26,088 bases of DNA, taken from contig JAAYZL010000265.1 of NCBI GenBank assembly GCA_012514855.1, forward strand, positions 1 to 26,088, written 5' to 3'. Positions 7,086-13,840 of the stretch are shown piece by piece (position 1 is the first letter of the stretch; every line of letters begins with the position of its first letter). The DNA is from Clostridiales bacterium (GTDB lineage Bacteria > Bacillota_A > Clostridia > Christensenellales > Aristaeellaceae). The notes beneath the pieces were generated by a model, which saw only the letters and a program-made list of their open reading frames with translations, ran no database searches and was not told where the DNA came from. The position numbers were made by a program, and so were the translations under genes.

Positions 7086-8555
7086 TCACAATCGGTACAG
7101 CTCGCTGAGCGCGCGGGCCCTGCGCTTGAAGGTCTGAAAGTGCTCGGAATACCGGTCCGGATTCGGCGAAAACTCGCGCTCGCCGACGACGATCCGGGCC
7201 GCGCCCGCCTCGAGCGACGGGAAGACGCCGCCGCCCGCCCCGGCCATCACCGCCGCGCCGACCGGGGCGAGGTCGCCTACGGTCAGCGTCCTGACCGTGC
7301 AGTCCGCGATGTCGGCGACCATCTGCGTCCACGGCGCGCTCTTCGACGCGCCGCCCGCGAGCTTTAGCGACGGAATCGGGAATTTTTGGCGGAACGACTC
7401 GAGCACCCACGCGGCCTGCATCGCGACCCCCTCCATGACCGCGCGCGCGATGTCGAAGCGGTCGTGCGACAGGTCGAGGCCGAGGAGCGCCGCCTTGCAG
7501 TCCGGGTTCCGGATCGGGAACGCGCCTCCGTTGAAGTAGGGGTAGAAGAACAGCCCGTTCGCGCCGGGTCTGCGCCCGGCGGCGACGGAATCGATCTCGG
7601 AATAGGGGATGCCGCCCTCCCGTTCGGACGAGGCGACGCTTGTGCGGAACCAGTCGAGACTGACGCCGCCGAACGAGATCGCGACCATCGAGCCCCAGTT
7701 GCCCGCCGCGGGGACCGACTGCGAGAAGCCCGAGGAGAAGTCCGGCTCGTCGGTCAGCGCGATGATGACCCACGCGGTGCCGGTGCCGATCAGCGCCTCG
7801 CCCGCGCGCGTGATGCCCGCGCCGAGCAGCGCCGCGTATTGGTCGTGCGCGCCGGAGACGAGCAGCGCCGCCTTCGGAAGGCCGAGCTCCCCGGCGACCG
7901 CGGGCAGCAAATTCCCGATCGGTTCGCCGGACGGCACGATCTCCGCGAGCCGGCTTTCGCCGATGCCGACGAAGTCGAGGATGGCCGGGTCGTAGGCGCG
8001 GCGGCGGATGTCCGTCAGCTGGTTGATGCCCGCGTTCGACGGGTCGACCGCCGCGCGGCCCGTCATGCGCAGCGATATGTAGTCGGGGACGGACAGGAAG
8101 AGCGCCGCCCTTTTGAACACGTCCGGGCGGTTGTCGCCGAGCCAGCGAATCTGCAGCGCGTTCAGCCCCCGGCCGAGCTTCCAGCCCGATTTCTGATACA
8201 TGGTTTCCTCGCCGAAGCGCGAGGCGAACCGCCTCCGCTGCTCCTCGCAGCGCACGTCGCTCCAGACGATCGCCGGGTGAACCGGCCGGAAATCCCCGTC
8301 GACCGGGACGAGCGTGCCGCCCTGCGAGGACAGCGAAATTGCCGCGACGCTCTCCTCGCGCCCGGAGGCGACCTCGCGCACGGTCTTGACGAGCGCGCGC
8401 CACCAGTCCTCGGCGTCCTGCTCGCACCGGCCGGCGCTCGGCGCCCGGAGCGCGTAGCCCGAGTAGGCGTGCGCGAGAATCTCGCCCGCCTCCGAAACGA
8501 GGATGCTCTTCAGGCCGGTCGTCCCGATGTCGATGCCGATCAGGGTTCTGTCCAT
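7086..8555 (-). CDS. FGGY-family carbohydrate kinase (xylulokinase-like)
   Basis: A 489-residue ATP-dependent sugar kinase of the FGGY family, of normal length. Visible elements are the N-terminal phosphate-1 loop GIDIGTTGLK (7-16), the xylulokinase-like segment around IVWSDVR (96-102), the catalytic base region SGAHDQ with Asp238, the second phosphate loop IGTGTAWV (about 256-263) and the C-terminal adenosine motif LAGGASKS. It probably phosphorylates the ketose made by the isomerase at the other end of the operon; xylulose-, fuculose- and ribulose-type substrates are all possible. The ATG is preceded by GGAGGG. This is the first gene of operon A, read from a consensus promoter at 8586-8614 and divergent from the DeoR-family regulator. 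Confidence 0.9.
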   Translation of the reverse strand: MDRTLIGIDIGTTGLKSILVSEAGEILAHAYSGYALRAPSAGRCEQDAEDWWRALVKTVREVASGREESVAAISLSSQGGTLVPVDGDFRPVHPAIVWSDVRCEEQRRRFASRFGEETMYQKSGWKLGRGLNALQIRWLGDNRPDVFKRAALFLSVPDYISLRMTGRAAVDPSNAGINQLTDIRRRAYDPAILDFVGIGESRLAEIVPSGEPIGNLLPAVAGELGLPKAALLVSGAHDQYAALLGAGITRAGEALIGTGTAWVIIALTDEPDFSSGFSQSVPAAGNWGSMVAISFGGVSLDWFRTSVASSEREGGIPYSEIDSVAAGRRPGANGLFFYPYFNGGAFPIRNPDCKAALLGLDLSHDRFDIARAVMEGVAMQAAWVLESFRQKFPIPSLKLAGGASKSAPWTQMVADIADCTVRTLTVGDLAPVGAAVMAGAGGGVFPSLEAGAARIVVGEREFSPNPDRYSEHFQTFKRRARALSELYRL

Positions 8556-8585
8556 ATGCCCTCCGCGGACCGGTACTCCACGTTC

Positions 8586-8614
8586 ATCTTAGCGCATTAC
8601 CGGCGGATTGTCAA
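8586..8614 (-). promoter_or_regulatory. Promoter of sugar operon A (kinase gene)
   Basis: On the minus strand a consensus -35 TTGACA (8614-8609), exactly 17 bases, and -10 TAAGAT (8591-8586). Transcription would start near 8580, giving a leader of about 25 bases with a GGAGGG ribosome site. An A-rich segment, ATCAAAAATT, directly abuts the -35 box, and the candidate DeoR-type operator lies just upstream. Confidence 0.8.
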
Positions 8615-8623
8615 GAATTTTTG

Positions 8624-8664
8624 ATTGTTTCAGTCACCTTTTTGATGATCTTTCCCGAAACAAT
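8624..8664. promoter_or_regulatory. Candidate DeoR-family operator (inverted repeat of TGTTTC half-sites)
   Basis: A perfect 8-bp inverted repeat, ATTGTTTC at 8624-8631 and GAAACAAT at 8657-8664, with half-sites 33 bp apart (about three helical turns). It sits between the divergent kinase and regulator promoters, next to the kinase -35 box. TGTTT-type half-sites are typical of DeoR-family sugar regulators such as LacR and FruR of lactic acid bacteria. A third, weaker CAAACA half-site is at 8677-8682. Assignment to the adjacent regulator is inference. Confidence 0.5.
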
Positions 8665-8706
8665 GCCAAATCATCGCAAACAGGCCCTTCCGAGGGGTCG
8701 CGCCGC

Positions 8707-8736
8707 TTGACACGCGCGCGCCGTTTTTGGTATACT
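8707..8736 (+). promoter_or_regulatory. Promoter of the DeoR-family regulator gene
   Basis: TTGACA at 8707-8712, 18 bases, then TATACT at 8731-8736. The start site would fall near 8743, about 25 bases before the coding region. This rules out the longer open frame that begins at 8727, since that start would lie inside the promoter. Confidence 0.82.
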
Positions 8737-8768
8737 TTGCTTGGGATAAACGATTGCGATGGGCGGAG

Positions 8769-9563
8769 ATGTCTTTGGTCAAAAAGAGCCTTCGGGAGAG
8801 CTATCTGCTGAACATGCTCAAATCCATGGGGCAGATCACGACGAACAACGCCATGGAGATGCTGGATGTCTCCGAGGCGACCGCCCGGCGGCTGTTCGCC
8901 GAGATGGAGCGCTCGGGGGTCGCCGTGCGCAGCTACGGCGGCATACGGCTCGCGCCGCGGACGATGAACTACTCGTTTGAGCTGAACGAGCGGGTGTACA
9001 GCCAGGAGAAGCAGCGCATCGGGCGGATGGCGGCGGCGTTCGTCGAGGACGGCGACACGATCTACCTCGACTGCGGCACGACCGTGTTCCAGATGACGCT
9101 GGCGCTCTCCGACCGCATCGCCGAGTGGGAGTTCGGGTCTCTCAACATCGTGACGAACTCGATCGCGAACGTGCAGGCGATCGCGCCCTCGGTGCGGTGC
9201 CGCGTGATCCTGGTCGGCGGCGAGTACGACAGCGCGCGGCGCGACTTCACGGGCCCGCTGACCGAGAAGTACATCGCGCCGTTCCACTTCACGAAGAGCT
9301 TCTTCGGCTGCGACGGCACCTCGCCCCGGATGGGGTTCTCGTCGAACCAGGTCAGCATCTCGAGCCTCAACACGCACGTGATGGAGCGCTCGGACTTCAC
9401 CTGCGTGCTGCTCGACGGCAGCAAGCTCAACAAGTGCTCGCTCGTCACCTACGCCAGGCTCGAGGACGTGGACGCGATCGTGACCGACAGAGAGCCGGAG
9501 GGGGAGATCAGGGAGGCGCTCGTGAGCGCCGGGGTTCAGGTAAACGTCGCGCACCAAGAATAG
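8769..9563 (+). CDS. DeoR/GlpR-family transcriptional regulator
   Basis: A 264-residue regulator with an N-terminal DeoR winged HTH (about 8-60; recognition helix near VSEATARRLFAEM) and a C-terminal DeoRC sensor domain (about 80-245). The sensor domain carries the sugar-phosphate binding pattern DCGTTV (101-106), VTNS (128-131), VGGEYD (149-154) and LLDGSKLNK (214-222). These proteins usually act as repressors released by a phosphorylated sugar, here plausibly the product of the adjacent FGGY kinase. The start is not settled: ATG at 8769 has its GGCGGAG site only one base away, while an in-frame TTG at 8775 has ideal spacing of six. It is divergent from operon A, with a candidate operator between, and has its own terminator at 9585-9620. 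Confidence 0.9.
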   Translation: MSLVKKSLRESYLLNMLKSMGQITTNNAMEMLDVSEATARRLFAEMERSGVAVRSYGGIRLAPRTMNYSFELNERVYSQEKQRIGRMAAAFVEDGDTIYLDCGTTVFQMTLALSDRIAEWEFGSLNIVTNSIANVQAIAPSVRCRVILVGGEYDSARRDFTGPLTEKYIAPFHFTKSFFGCDGTSPRMGFSSNQVSISSLNTHVMERSDFTCVLLDGSKLNKCSLVTYARLEDVDAIVTDREPEGEIREALVSAGVQVNVAHQE

Positions 9564-9584
9564 CATCGGATCAGGAATAACATT

Positions 9585-9620
9585 CCGGCGCCCCGAGACA
9601 AATCCGGAGCGCCGGTTTTT
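9585..9620 (+). terminator. Rho-independent terminator after the DeoR-family gene
   Basis: CCGGCGC at 9585-9591 pairs with GCGCCGG at 9609-9615, followed at once by TTTTT at 9616-9620. It starts 21 bp after the regulator's stop codon and ends 6 bp before the convergent YjbQ-family gene's end. On the other strand no comparable U-run is seen. Confidence 0.85.
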
Positions 9621-9626
9621 ATTGGG

Positions 9627-10121
9627 CTATTCCCCGATGACGGTGACCTGCACGGCCCTCTTGCGCGCGCGGGTCGTGTCGAAGTCGACGAAGTACAGGA
9701 GGCCGAACTCGCCCAGGTCGATCTCGCCGTCGATCAGCGCGAGGCTCTCGCTGCGGCCGACGAGCGCGGAGCGCAGGTGCGCGTCGGTGTTGTGGCAGCC
9801 GCGCGCGTCCTCGCCGTGCTCGGCGGCGAACTTCAGCGCCTTCGGGCCGGGATGCAGGTACGCGCCCTCGCGCCGGCACACCGGCATGATCGGCTCGAAC
9901 GCGTCGAAGAAGTCCTGCTGCAGCGTCTCGAGGCCGGTCATCGACATGTCGAACGCCGGCTCCTGCGTGATCACCGAGCAGGTCGTGTGGTGCGAGTAGA
10001 CGGACACGATGCCGTTCTGGATGCCGGAGCGCCGAACGATCTCGCGCGCCAACGCGGTGATGTCGTGAAACGTCGCGATCTTGTCGTCGGACTGCAGTTG
10101 AAGCGCCTCTCTGTAGACCAT
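9627..10121 (-). CDS. yjbQ: YjbQ (UPF0047) family protein
   Basis: A 164-residue cytoplasmic protein of the YjbQ/UPF0047 family, whose E. coli member has a weak (secondary) thiamine-phosphate synthase activity and whose physiological role is unsettled. Family marks are VYSHHTTCSVITQEP (41-55), CHNTDAHLRSALVG (109-122), the GEIDLGEFGLLYFVDFD segment (132-148) and the closing VQVTVIGE. It is longer than the usual 130-140 residues because of an insertion at about 56-105 containing FFDAFEPIMPVCRREG. GGAGGT precedes the ATG. It lies 12 bp after the triosephosphate-isomerase paralog and shares its promoter. That pairing suggests a role on a small phosphorylated metabolite rather than in thiamine synthesis, but this is inference. 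Confidence 0.87.
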   Translation of the reverse strand: MVYREALQLQSDDKIATFHDITALAREIVRRSGIQNGIVSVYSHHTTCSVITQEPAFDMSMTGLETLQQDFFDAFEPIMPVCRREGAYLHPGPKALKFAAEHGEDARGCHNTDAHLRSALVGRSESLALIDGEIDLGEFGLLYFVDFDTTRARKRAVQVTVIGE

Positions 10122-10133
10122 GTCGCACCTCCA

Positions 10134-10835
10134 TCAGCGTCGTAAGGCCAGTTCGTCCTTCGCCCTGCGCACGCAGGAAACCATCTCGTCGAGCAGCGCG
10201 AACGGGTCGGGGGAGCGGAGCACGCCGCTGGCCGAGCCCGCCGCCTCGGAGCCCGCCATGATGAAGTCGTAGATCTGTTGCGCGGTCGTGATGCCCGCCG
10301 CCTGCTCGACGAGTATGTTCGGGTCGATCGCCTTGACCGCGCGGATCGCCTCCCGCACATAGCCCATGTCGCTCGCGCTGCCGCTGCCGATCAATTCCGT
10401 CGGCTCGGGGTTCAGGATGTCCGGGTGCAGCTGCGCGATCGCCTGCGCCTCCTCGATCGTGTCCGCGCAGCAGAACGACAGCATGTCGAGCTCGTTCGCG
10501 CGCGCGATCGTCTGCTTGATCGCCGAGAGCGTCATCGGCCGCTCGCAGTGGTTGATCACGACGCCGTCGGCGCCCGCGGCCTTTACGGCCTCCGGCAGCA
10601 CGTCCGCCATGCCGCGGCCGGGGCGCAGCGTGTCCATGTACGGCGCGAGGATGATCAGGTGCGGGCAATTTTCGCGGATTCTCCGGATCTCGGTGTAGGG
10701 CGAGATGAACAGCACGTCCACGTCGTGCTTCACGGCCGCGCGGTCGGCCGCCATCGCGAACTCCAGCACGGCGTCCCCGTAAATGTAGTTCTTGACGCTC
10801 GTCTCAAAAAAAGGGGTCCTGATCTTCGGCTTCAT
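10134..10835 (-). CDS. Triosephosphate isomerase family protein (divergent paralog)
   Basis: A 233-residue TIM-barrel protein of the TpiA family, resembling the short, archaeal-type enzymes. Catalytic residues in place are Lys15 (TSVKNY), His96 in VINHCERP and Glu144 in NPEPTELIGSG, followed by the phosphate-gripping GSGSAS and GSEAAGSASG loops. It therefore probably interconverts a small phosphorylated aldose and ketose. Its setting next to sugar catabolic genes, away from any glycolytic operon, suggests a pathway paralog, as with TIM homologs that act on tetrulose phosphates in erythritol catabolism. ATG at 10835 has GGGAG 8-9 bases upstream; an in-frame GTG at 10844 has no room for a ribosome site. 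It is first in operon B, before the YjbQ-family gene. Substrate unknown. Confidence 0.85.
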   Translation of the reverse strand: MKPKIRTPFFETSVKNYIYGDAVLEFAMAADRAAVKHDVDVLFISPYTEIRRIRENCPHLIILAPYMDTLRPGRGMADVLPEAVKAAGADGVVINHCERPMTLSAIKQTIARANELDMLSFCCADTIEEAQAIAQLHPDILNPEPTELIGSGSASDMGYVREAIRAVKAIDPNILVEQAAGITTAQQIYDFIMAGSEAAGSASGVLRSPDPFALLDEMVSCVRRAKDELALRR

Positions 10836-10889
10836 CCGCTGCACTCCCTCTTTGTACTGCTTCCAGACATTTAGTATCCGTCCACCGTC

Positions 10890-10918
10890 ATTTTAGTATA
10901 AAGCGAGCGCGAAGTCAA
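10890..10918 (-). promoter_or_regulatory. Promoter of operon B (TIM paralog-yjbQ)
   Basis: Minus strand: TTGACT (10918-10913), 17 bases, TAAAAT (10895-10890). A second -10-like TATACT overlaps it but is only 12 bases from the -35. The leader is about 50 bases. An ATCAAAAATT element at 10939-10930, shared with the operon A promoter, lies 11 bases upstream of the -35. Confidence 0.72.
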
Positions 10919-10968
10919 CCGTTTCCCTCAATTTTTGATCGGTATGGTCTTTTTTTTGCGTGCGGCCG

Positions 10969-11988
10969 TCAGTCGAGCGGCAGTTTTACCGGCTTTCCGG
11001 TCGCCGCGGACAGGTCGGCCGCGAACACGACGGCCTGCGTCTTCATCGCGTCGTCGAGGCAGAGCTCCGGCTGGCGGTCGGCAAGGATGCAGTCGACGAA
11101 CTCGTCGATCTCCTCCGGGAACGCGTGGTGCTCGACCGAGCCGCTGTTGGGCGTCTCGACCGGCAGATGCATGTACCCCTTCTGGCCGGGGATGTTGCCG
11201 GGCGAATAGAGCTTGTCGTTCAGAATCGAGCCCTTGTCGCCGAACAGGTGGATGTTGAAGATGTAGGGCGAGACCGTGTCGTAGCTCGAGCCGACCTTCG
11301 CCATCGCGCCGCCCCTGAACTTGATGAGCATCGAGAGCGTGCCGTCGAACTCCAGATCCTCGCGGCACCTGCTCGAGTAGGCGAAGACCTCCTCGACCTC
11401 GTCCTGCATGAACCAGCGCGCGGCGTCGACCGCGTGGCAGCCGCCCGCGAGCAGCGAGCTCCCGCCGACGTCCTTCCGGCGCGTCCACTCGTAGCAGGGG
11501 TAGTCCTCGGTCACGCGGTGGAAGTAGTCGGACTCTACGTAGTAGAGCTTGCCGACGTACTGCTCGAGCATTTTCTTCGCCGTCATGAACAGTGGGTTCC
11601 AGTGGAGCACGTAGCCGACGAGCGTCTTGACCCCCGCCCTGTCGACGGCGGCCTTCATGCGCTTCGCGTCCTCCCAGTTGAGCGCGATCGGCTTTTCGAT
11701 CAAAATGTGCTTGCCCGCCTCGGCCGCCGCAATCGTCTGCTCCGCGTGCAGGTGGTTCGGCGTGCAGAGGCTGACGATGTCGACGCGCGGGTCCCTGAGC
11801 GCCTCCGCGTAATCCGTGTAGACCGCGACTTCCTCGCCCAAGCCGCACTCCTGCGCGCGCCGGCGGCCCTTTTCCGCGCTCCGCGAGACGATGGCGACCA
11901 CGTCCGTGTGCGGGTTCATCCGGTATGCGCGGATGTGCTCCGTCGAGACCCAGCCCGTCCCGGCAATCAAAACCCCGAACTTCCTCAT
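10969..11988 (-). CDS. Gfo/Idh/MocA-family oxidoreductase
   Basis: A 339-residue NAD(P)-dependent dehydrogenase of the glucose-fructose oxidoreductase/inositol dehydrogenase family. The N-terminal Rossmann domain starts with GVLIAGTGWVS (5-15) and includes the family motif EKP at 98-100, whose lysine is a catalytic residue. The C-terminal alpha/beta domain has the GGSSLLAGGCHAVDAARW block, with the His/Asp expected for the substrate site. It probably oxidises a hydroxyl of a sugar or polyol imported by operon C. GGAGGT precedes the start; the open frame extends further upstream only as a shadow of the previous gene. It is the last gene of operon C, 14 bp after the TIM-barrel isomerase/epimerase-like gene. 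This pair is common in inositol and keto-sugar pathways. No minus-strand terminator is evident after it. Confidence 0.9.
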   Translation of the reverse strand: MRKFGVLIAGTGWVSTEHIRAYRMNPHTDVVAIVSRSAEKGRRRAQECGLGEEVAVYTDYAEALRDPRVDIVSLCTPNHLHAEQTIAAAEAGKHILIEKPIALNWEDAKRMKAAVDRAGVKTLVGYVLHWNPLFMTAKKMLEQYVGKLYYVESDYFHRVTEDYPCYEWTRRKDVGGSSLLAGGCHAVDAARWFMQDEVEEVFAYSSRCREDLEFDGTLSMLIKFRGGAMAKVGSSYDTVSPYIFNIHLFGDKGSILNDKLYSPGNIPGQKGYMHLPVETPNSGSVEHHAFPEEIDEFVDCILADRQPELCLDDAMKTQAVVFAADLSAATGKPVKLPLD

Positions 11989-12002
11989 AGCTCTACCTCC
12001 GA

Positions 12003-12878
12003 TCATTTTTGTGCGATCAGTTCGACGAGTACGCCGCGCGCGTATGCAAGCGTGCGCTCGACCATGGTGCGCGCGGGCGGGATCAGCTCGACGACCAATT
12101 CCCCGCCGTAGCCGATTTCCCGGAGCGCGTCCATCACGGCCGGATAGTCGACGTCGCCGTCGAGAAGGTTCGTAAACGAGTGGATGTTGTCGTTCGCCAC
12201 GCGGTAGTCCTTGCAGTGGAGCCTGCGTATGCGGCTTCCGAGCGTGCGTATCCACTGCTCGGGATAGCCGAAGCGCCGCGCGTTCGCGACATCGAAGTAG
12301 ATGCCGACGTTCGCCCGGCCGACTTGGTCGACGAACGCCGCGAGCTCCATCGGGCTGTACAGGCAGTTGTTCCAGACGTTTTCGACGGCGATCGCAATGT
12401 CCGGCGCGTAGTCGGCAAGAATCGCGAGCCGGGACTGCGCGCGCTCGTAGCTCCCGCGGTAGTCCATGTCGGCCGTCAGCAAGCCGGGGATCACGAGCGC
12501 GGTGTCCGCCCCGAGAATCCGCGCCGCGTCGAGCATCTTCCGGACGGCGTCGAGGGATTTTCGGGCGACGCTCTCCTCGCGCGCGTTCAGCGGGTAGATC
12601 GAGAAGCTCACGATGCCGCCGACGCCTGTGATGCGGATGCCCTCGCCGTCCGCGACGCGCTTGAGTTCCCGGATGTCCGATTCGCTCGACGACACATTCA
12701 AGAGCGGGTTCACGTAGCCCGCGATGTCGAGCGCGTCCGCGACGCCGCCGTCGCGCGCGCCGCCGTCCGCGGTCAGGCACGCCTCGAAGCTGTCGAAGCC
12801 GAGCGCCCTCGCCGATTTCAGCGCCTCCGCGACGCCGTACGACGACGGAAAGCAGAATTGATTGACGCCGATGTTCAT
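12003..12878 (-). CDS. Sugar phosphate isomerase/epimerase-like TIM barrel protein (AP_endonuc_2)
   Basis: A 291-residue xylose-isomerase-like TIM barrel (COG1082 type). Metal-ligand candidates follow the family order: Glu in AVENVWN, Asp in IYFDVANAR, His in LHCKDYR and Glu in VVELIPP near the C-terminus. The family includes IolE dehydratase, IolI isomerase, tagatose/psicose epimerases and hydroxypyruvate isomerase. Together with the MocA-type dehydrogenase next to it, an epimerisation, isomerisation or dehydration of a keto-sugar or inosose is plausible. Its ATG overlaps the stop of the preceding permease (ATGA at 12878-12875), so it is translationally coupled to the transporter. Exact reaction unknown. 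Confidence 0.87.
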   Translation of the reverse strand: MNIGVNQFCFPSSYGVAEALKSARALGFDSFEACLTADGGARDGGVADALDIAGYVNPLLNVSSSESDIRELKRVADGEGIRITGVGGIVSFSIYPLNAREESVARKSLDAVRKMLDAARILGADTALVIPGLLTADMDYRGSYERAQSRLAILADYAPDIAIAVENVWNNCLYSPMELAAFVDQVGRANVGIYFDVANARRFGYPEQWIRTLGSRIRRLHCKDYRVANDNIHSFTNLLDGDVDYPAVMDALREIGYGGELVVELIPPARTMVERTLAYARGVLVELIAQK

Positions 12879-13840
12879 GCCCTCTCCCCCTTGCCCCGCT
12901 TGAGAAGCCCCTGCCCCGCGACGACGATGAAGATGATCAGCCCCTGCGCGACGAGCTTTCCGGCCTCGCCGATCGAGAGCATCGTCAGGATCGCGAACAG
13001 CAGCATGATGAAGAACGCGCCGAGCGCGACGCCCCAGATGCCGCCGCGCCCGCCCTCGATCGCGTTGCCGCCGATCAGGACCGCCGCGAGCGAGTTGTTG
13101 ACGAAGTCGCTCGAAATCGACAGCGACGTCGTGTTGATGTAGCCGGACATCAAAAGCCCCGCGACCGTCGAGAGCAGCGCCGACAGCACGTAGGCGCCGA
13201 ACTGCACGCGGAACGTCGATATGCCGCACAGCCGCGCGCTCTTCAAGTTTCCGCCGACCGCGTAGAGCCTGCGCCCGTAGGCCGTGTACGTCAGCGCGTA
13301 CCACAGGATCAGCGAAAACAGCAGCCAGAGCGCGGTCGAATAGGGGACGATGCCGAACAGATACCCGGTGCCGAGCTGCCTGAGCAGCGGCGCGGCGGAG
13401 CCGGTCGGCGCGCCCTTCGTGTAGACGAAGCAAATGCCCTGGAGGATCGTCATCGTGCACAGCGTCATCACGAACGGCGCGATCTTCAACACCAGCGCGC
13501 CGAGCGCGTTCGCCGCGCCGACCGCCGCGCCCATCGCCAGGCACAGGAGCACGCCGCGCGCGAAGTTCAGGTCGCTTCCGCGCATCCACGCGATCGCGAA
13601 CACGTTCGTCAGAAGCACCATCGAGCCGACGGACAGGTCGATGCCGCCGGAGAGGATCACCAGCGCCTGCCCGAGCGCGATGATGCCCAGCGCGGACGCC
13701 TGCCGCGAGATCAAGAGCACCTGCCCGGCGGACAGCGAGCCCGGAATCAGCATCTCCTGCAGGCCGAACAGCAGCGCAATCGCGCCCAACAAGATCAGCC
13801 CCGTGAACGCCGGGCGACTTCGCCTCAACTTACCTTCCAC
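12875..13840 (-). CDS. CUT2 ABC transporter permease, RbsC-like (second)
   Basis: A 321-residue polytopic permease of the RbsC/XylH type, with about eight to ten hydrophobic helices. It carries the CUT2 signature ALGQALVILSGGIDLSVGSM in the N-terminal half and AVLIGGNAIEGGRGG in the cytoplasmic coupling region near residues 250-265. Translation starts at a GTG (13840) with GGAGGTG seven bases upstream, inside the end of the preceding permease; the genes overlap by 11 bases. It should form the channel with the first permease. Paired, non-identical RbsC-type permeases are known in several CUT2 systems. Confidence 0.92.
   Translation of the reverse strand: MEGKLRRSRPAFTGLILLGAIALLFGLQEMLIPGSLSAGQVLLISRQASALGIIALGQALVILSGGIDLSVGSMVLLTNVFAIAWMRGSDLNFARGVLLCLAMGAAVGAANALGALVLKIAPFVMTLCTMTILQGICFVYTKGAPTGSAAPLLRQLGTGYLFGIVPYSTALWLLFSLILWYALTYTAYGRRLYAVGGNLKSARLCGISTFRVQFGAYVLSALLSTVAGLLMSGYINTTSLSISSDFVNNSLAAVLIGGNAIEGGRGGIWGVALGAFFIMLLFAILTMLSIGEAGKLVAQGLIIFIVVAGQGLLKRGKGERA

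Noticed and set aside
8727..8768. TTG start 14 codons upstream for the DeoR-family gene
   Set aside because: The start would lie between the -35 and -10 boxes of the gene's own promoter.
10936..10968. T-rich run TCTTTTTTTT as a terminator after the MocA-type dehydrogenase gene
   Set aside because: The T-run is on the plus strand, opposite to the gene's direction, and no stem precedes it.
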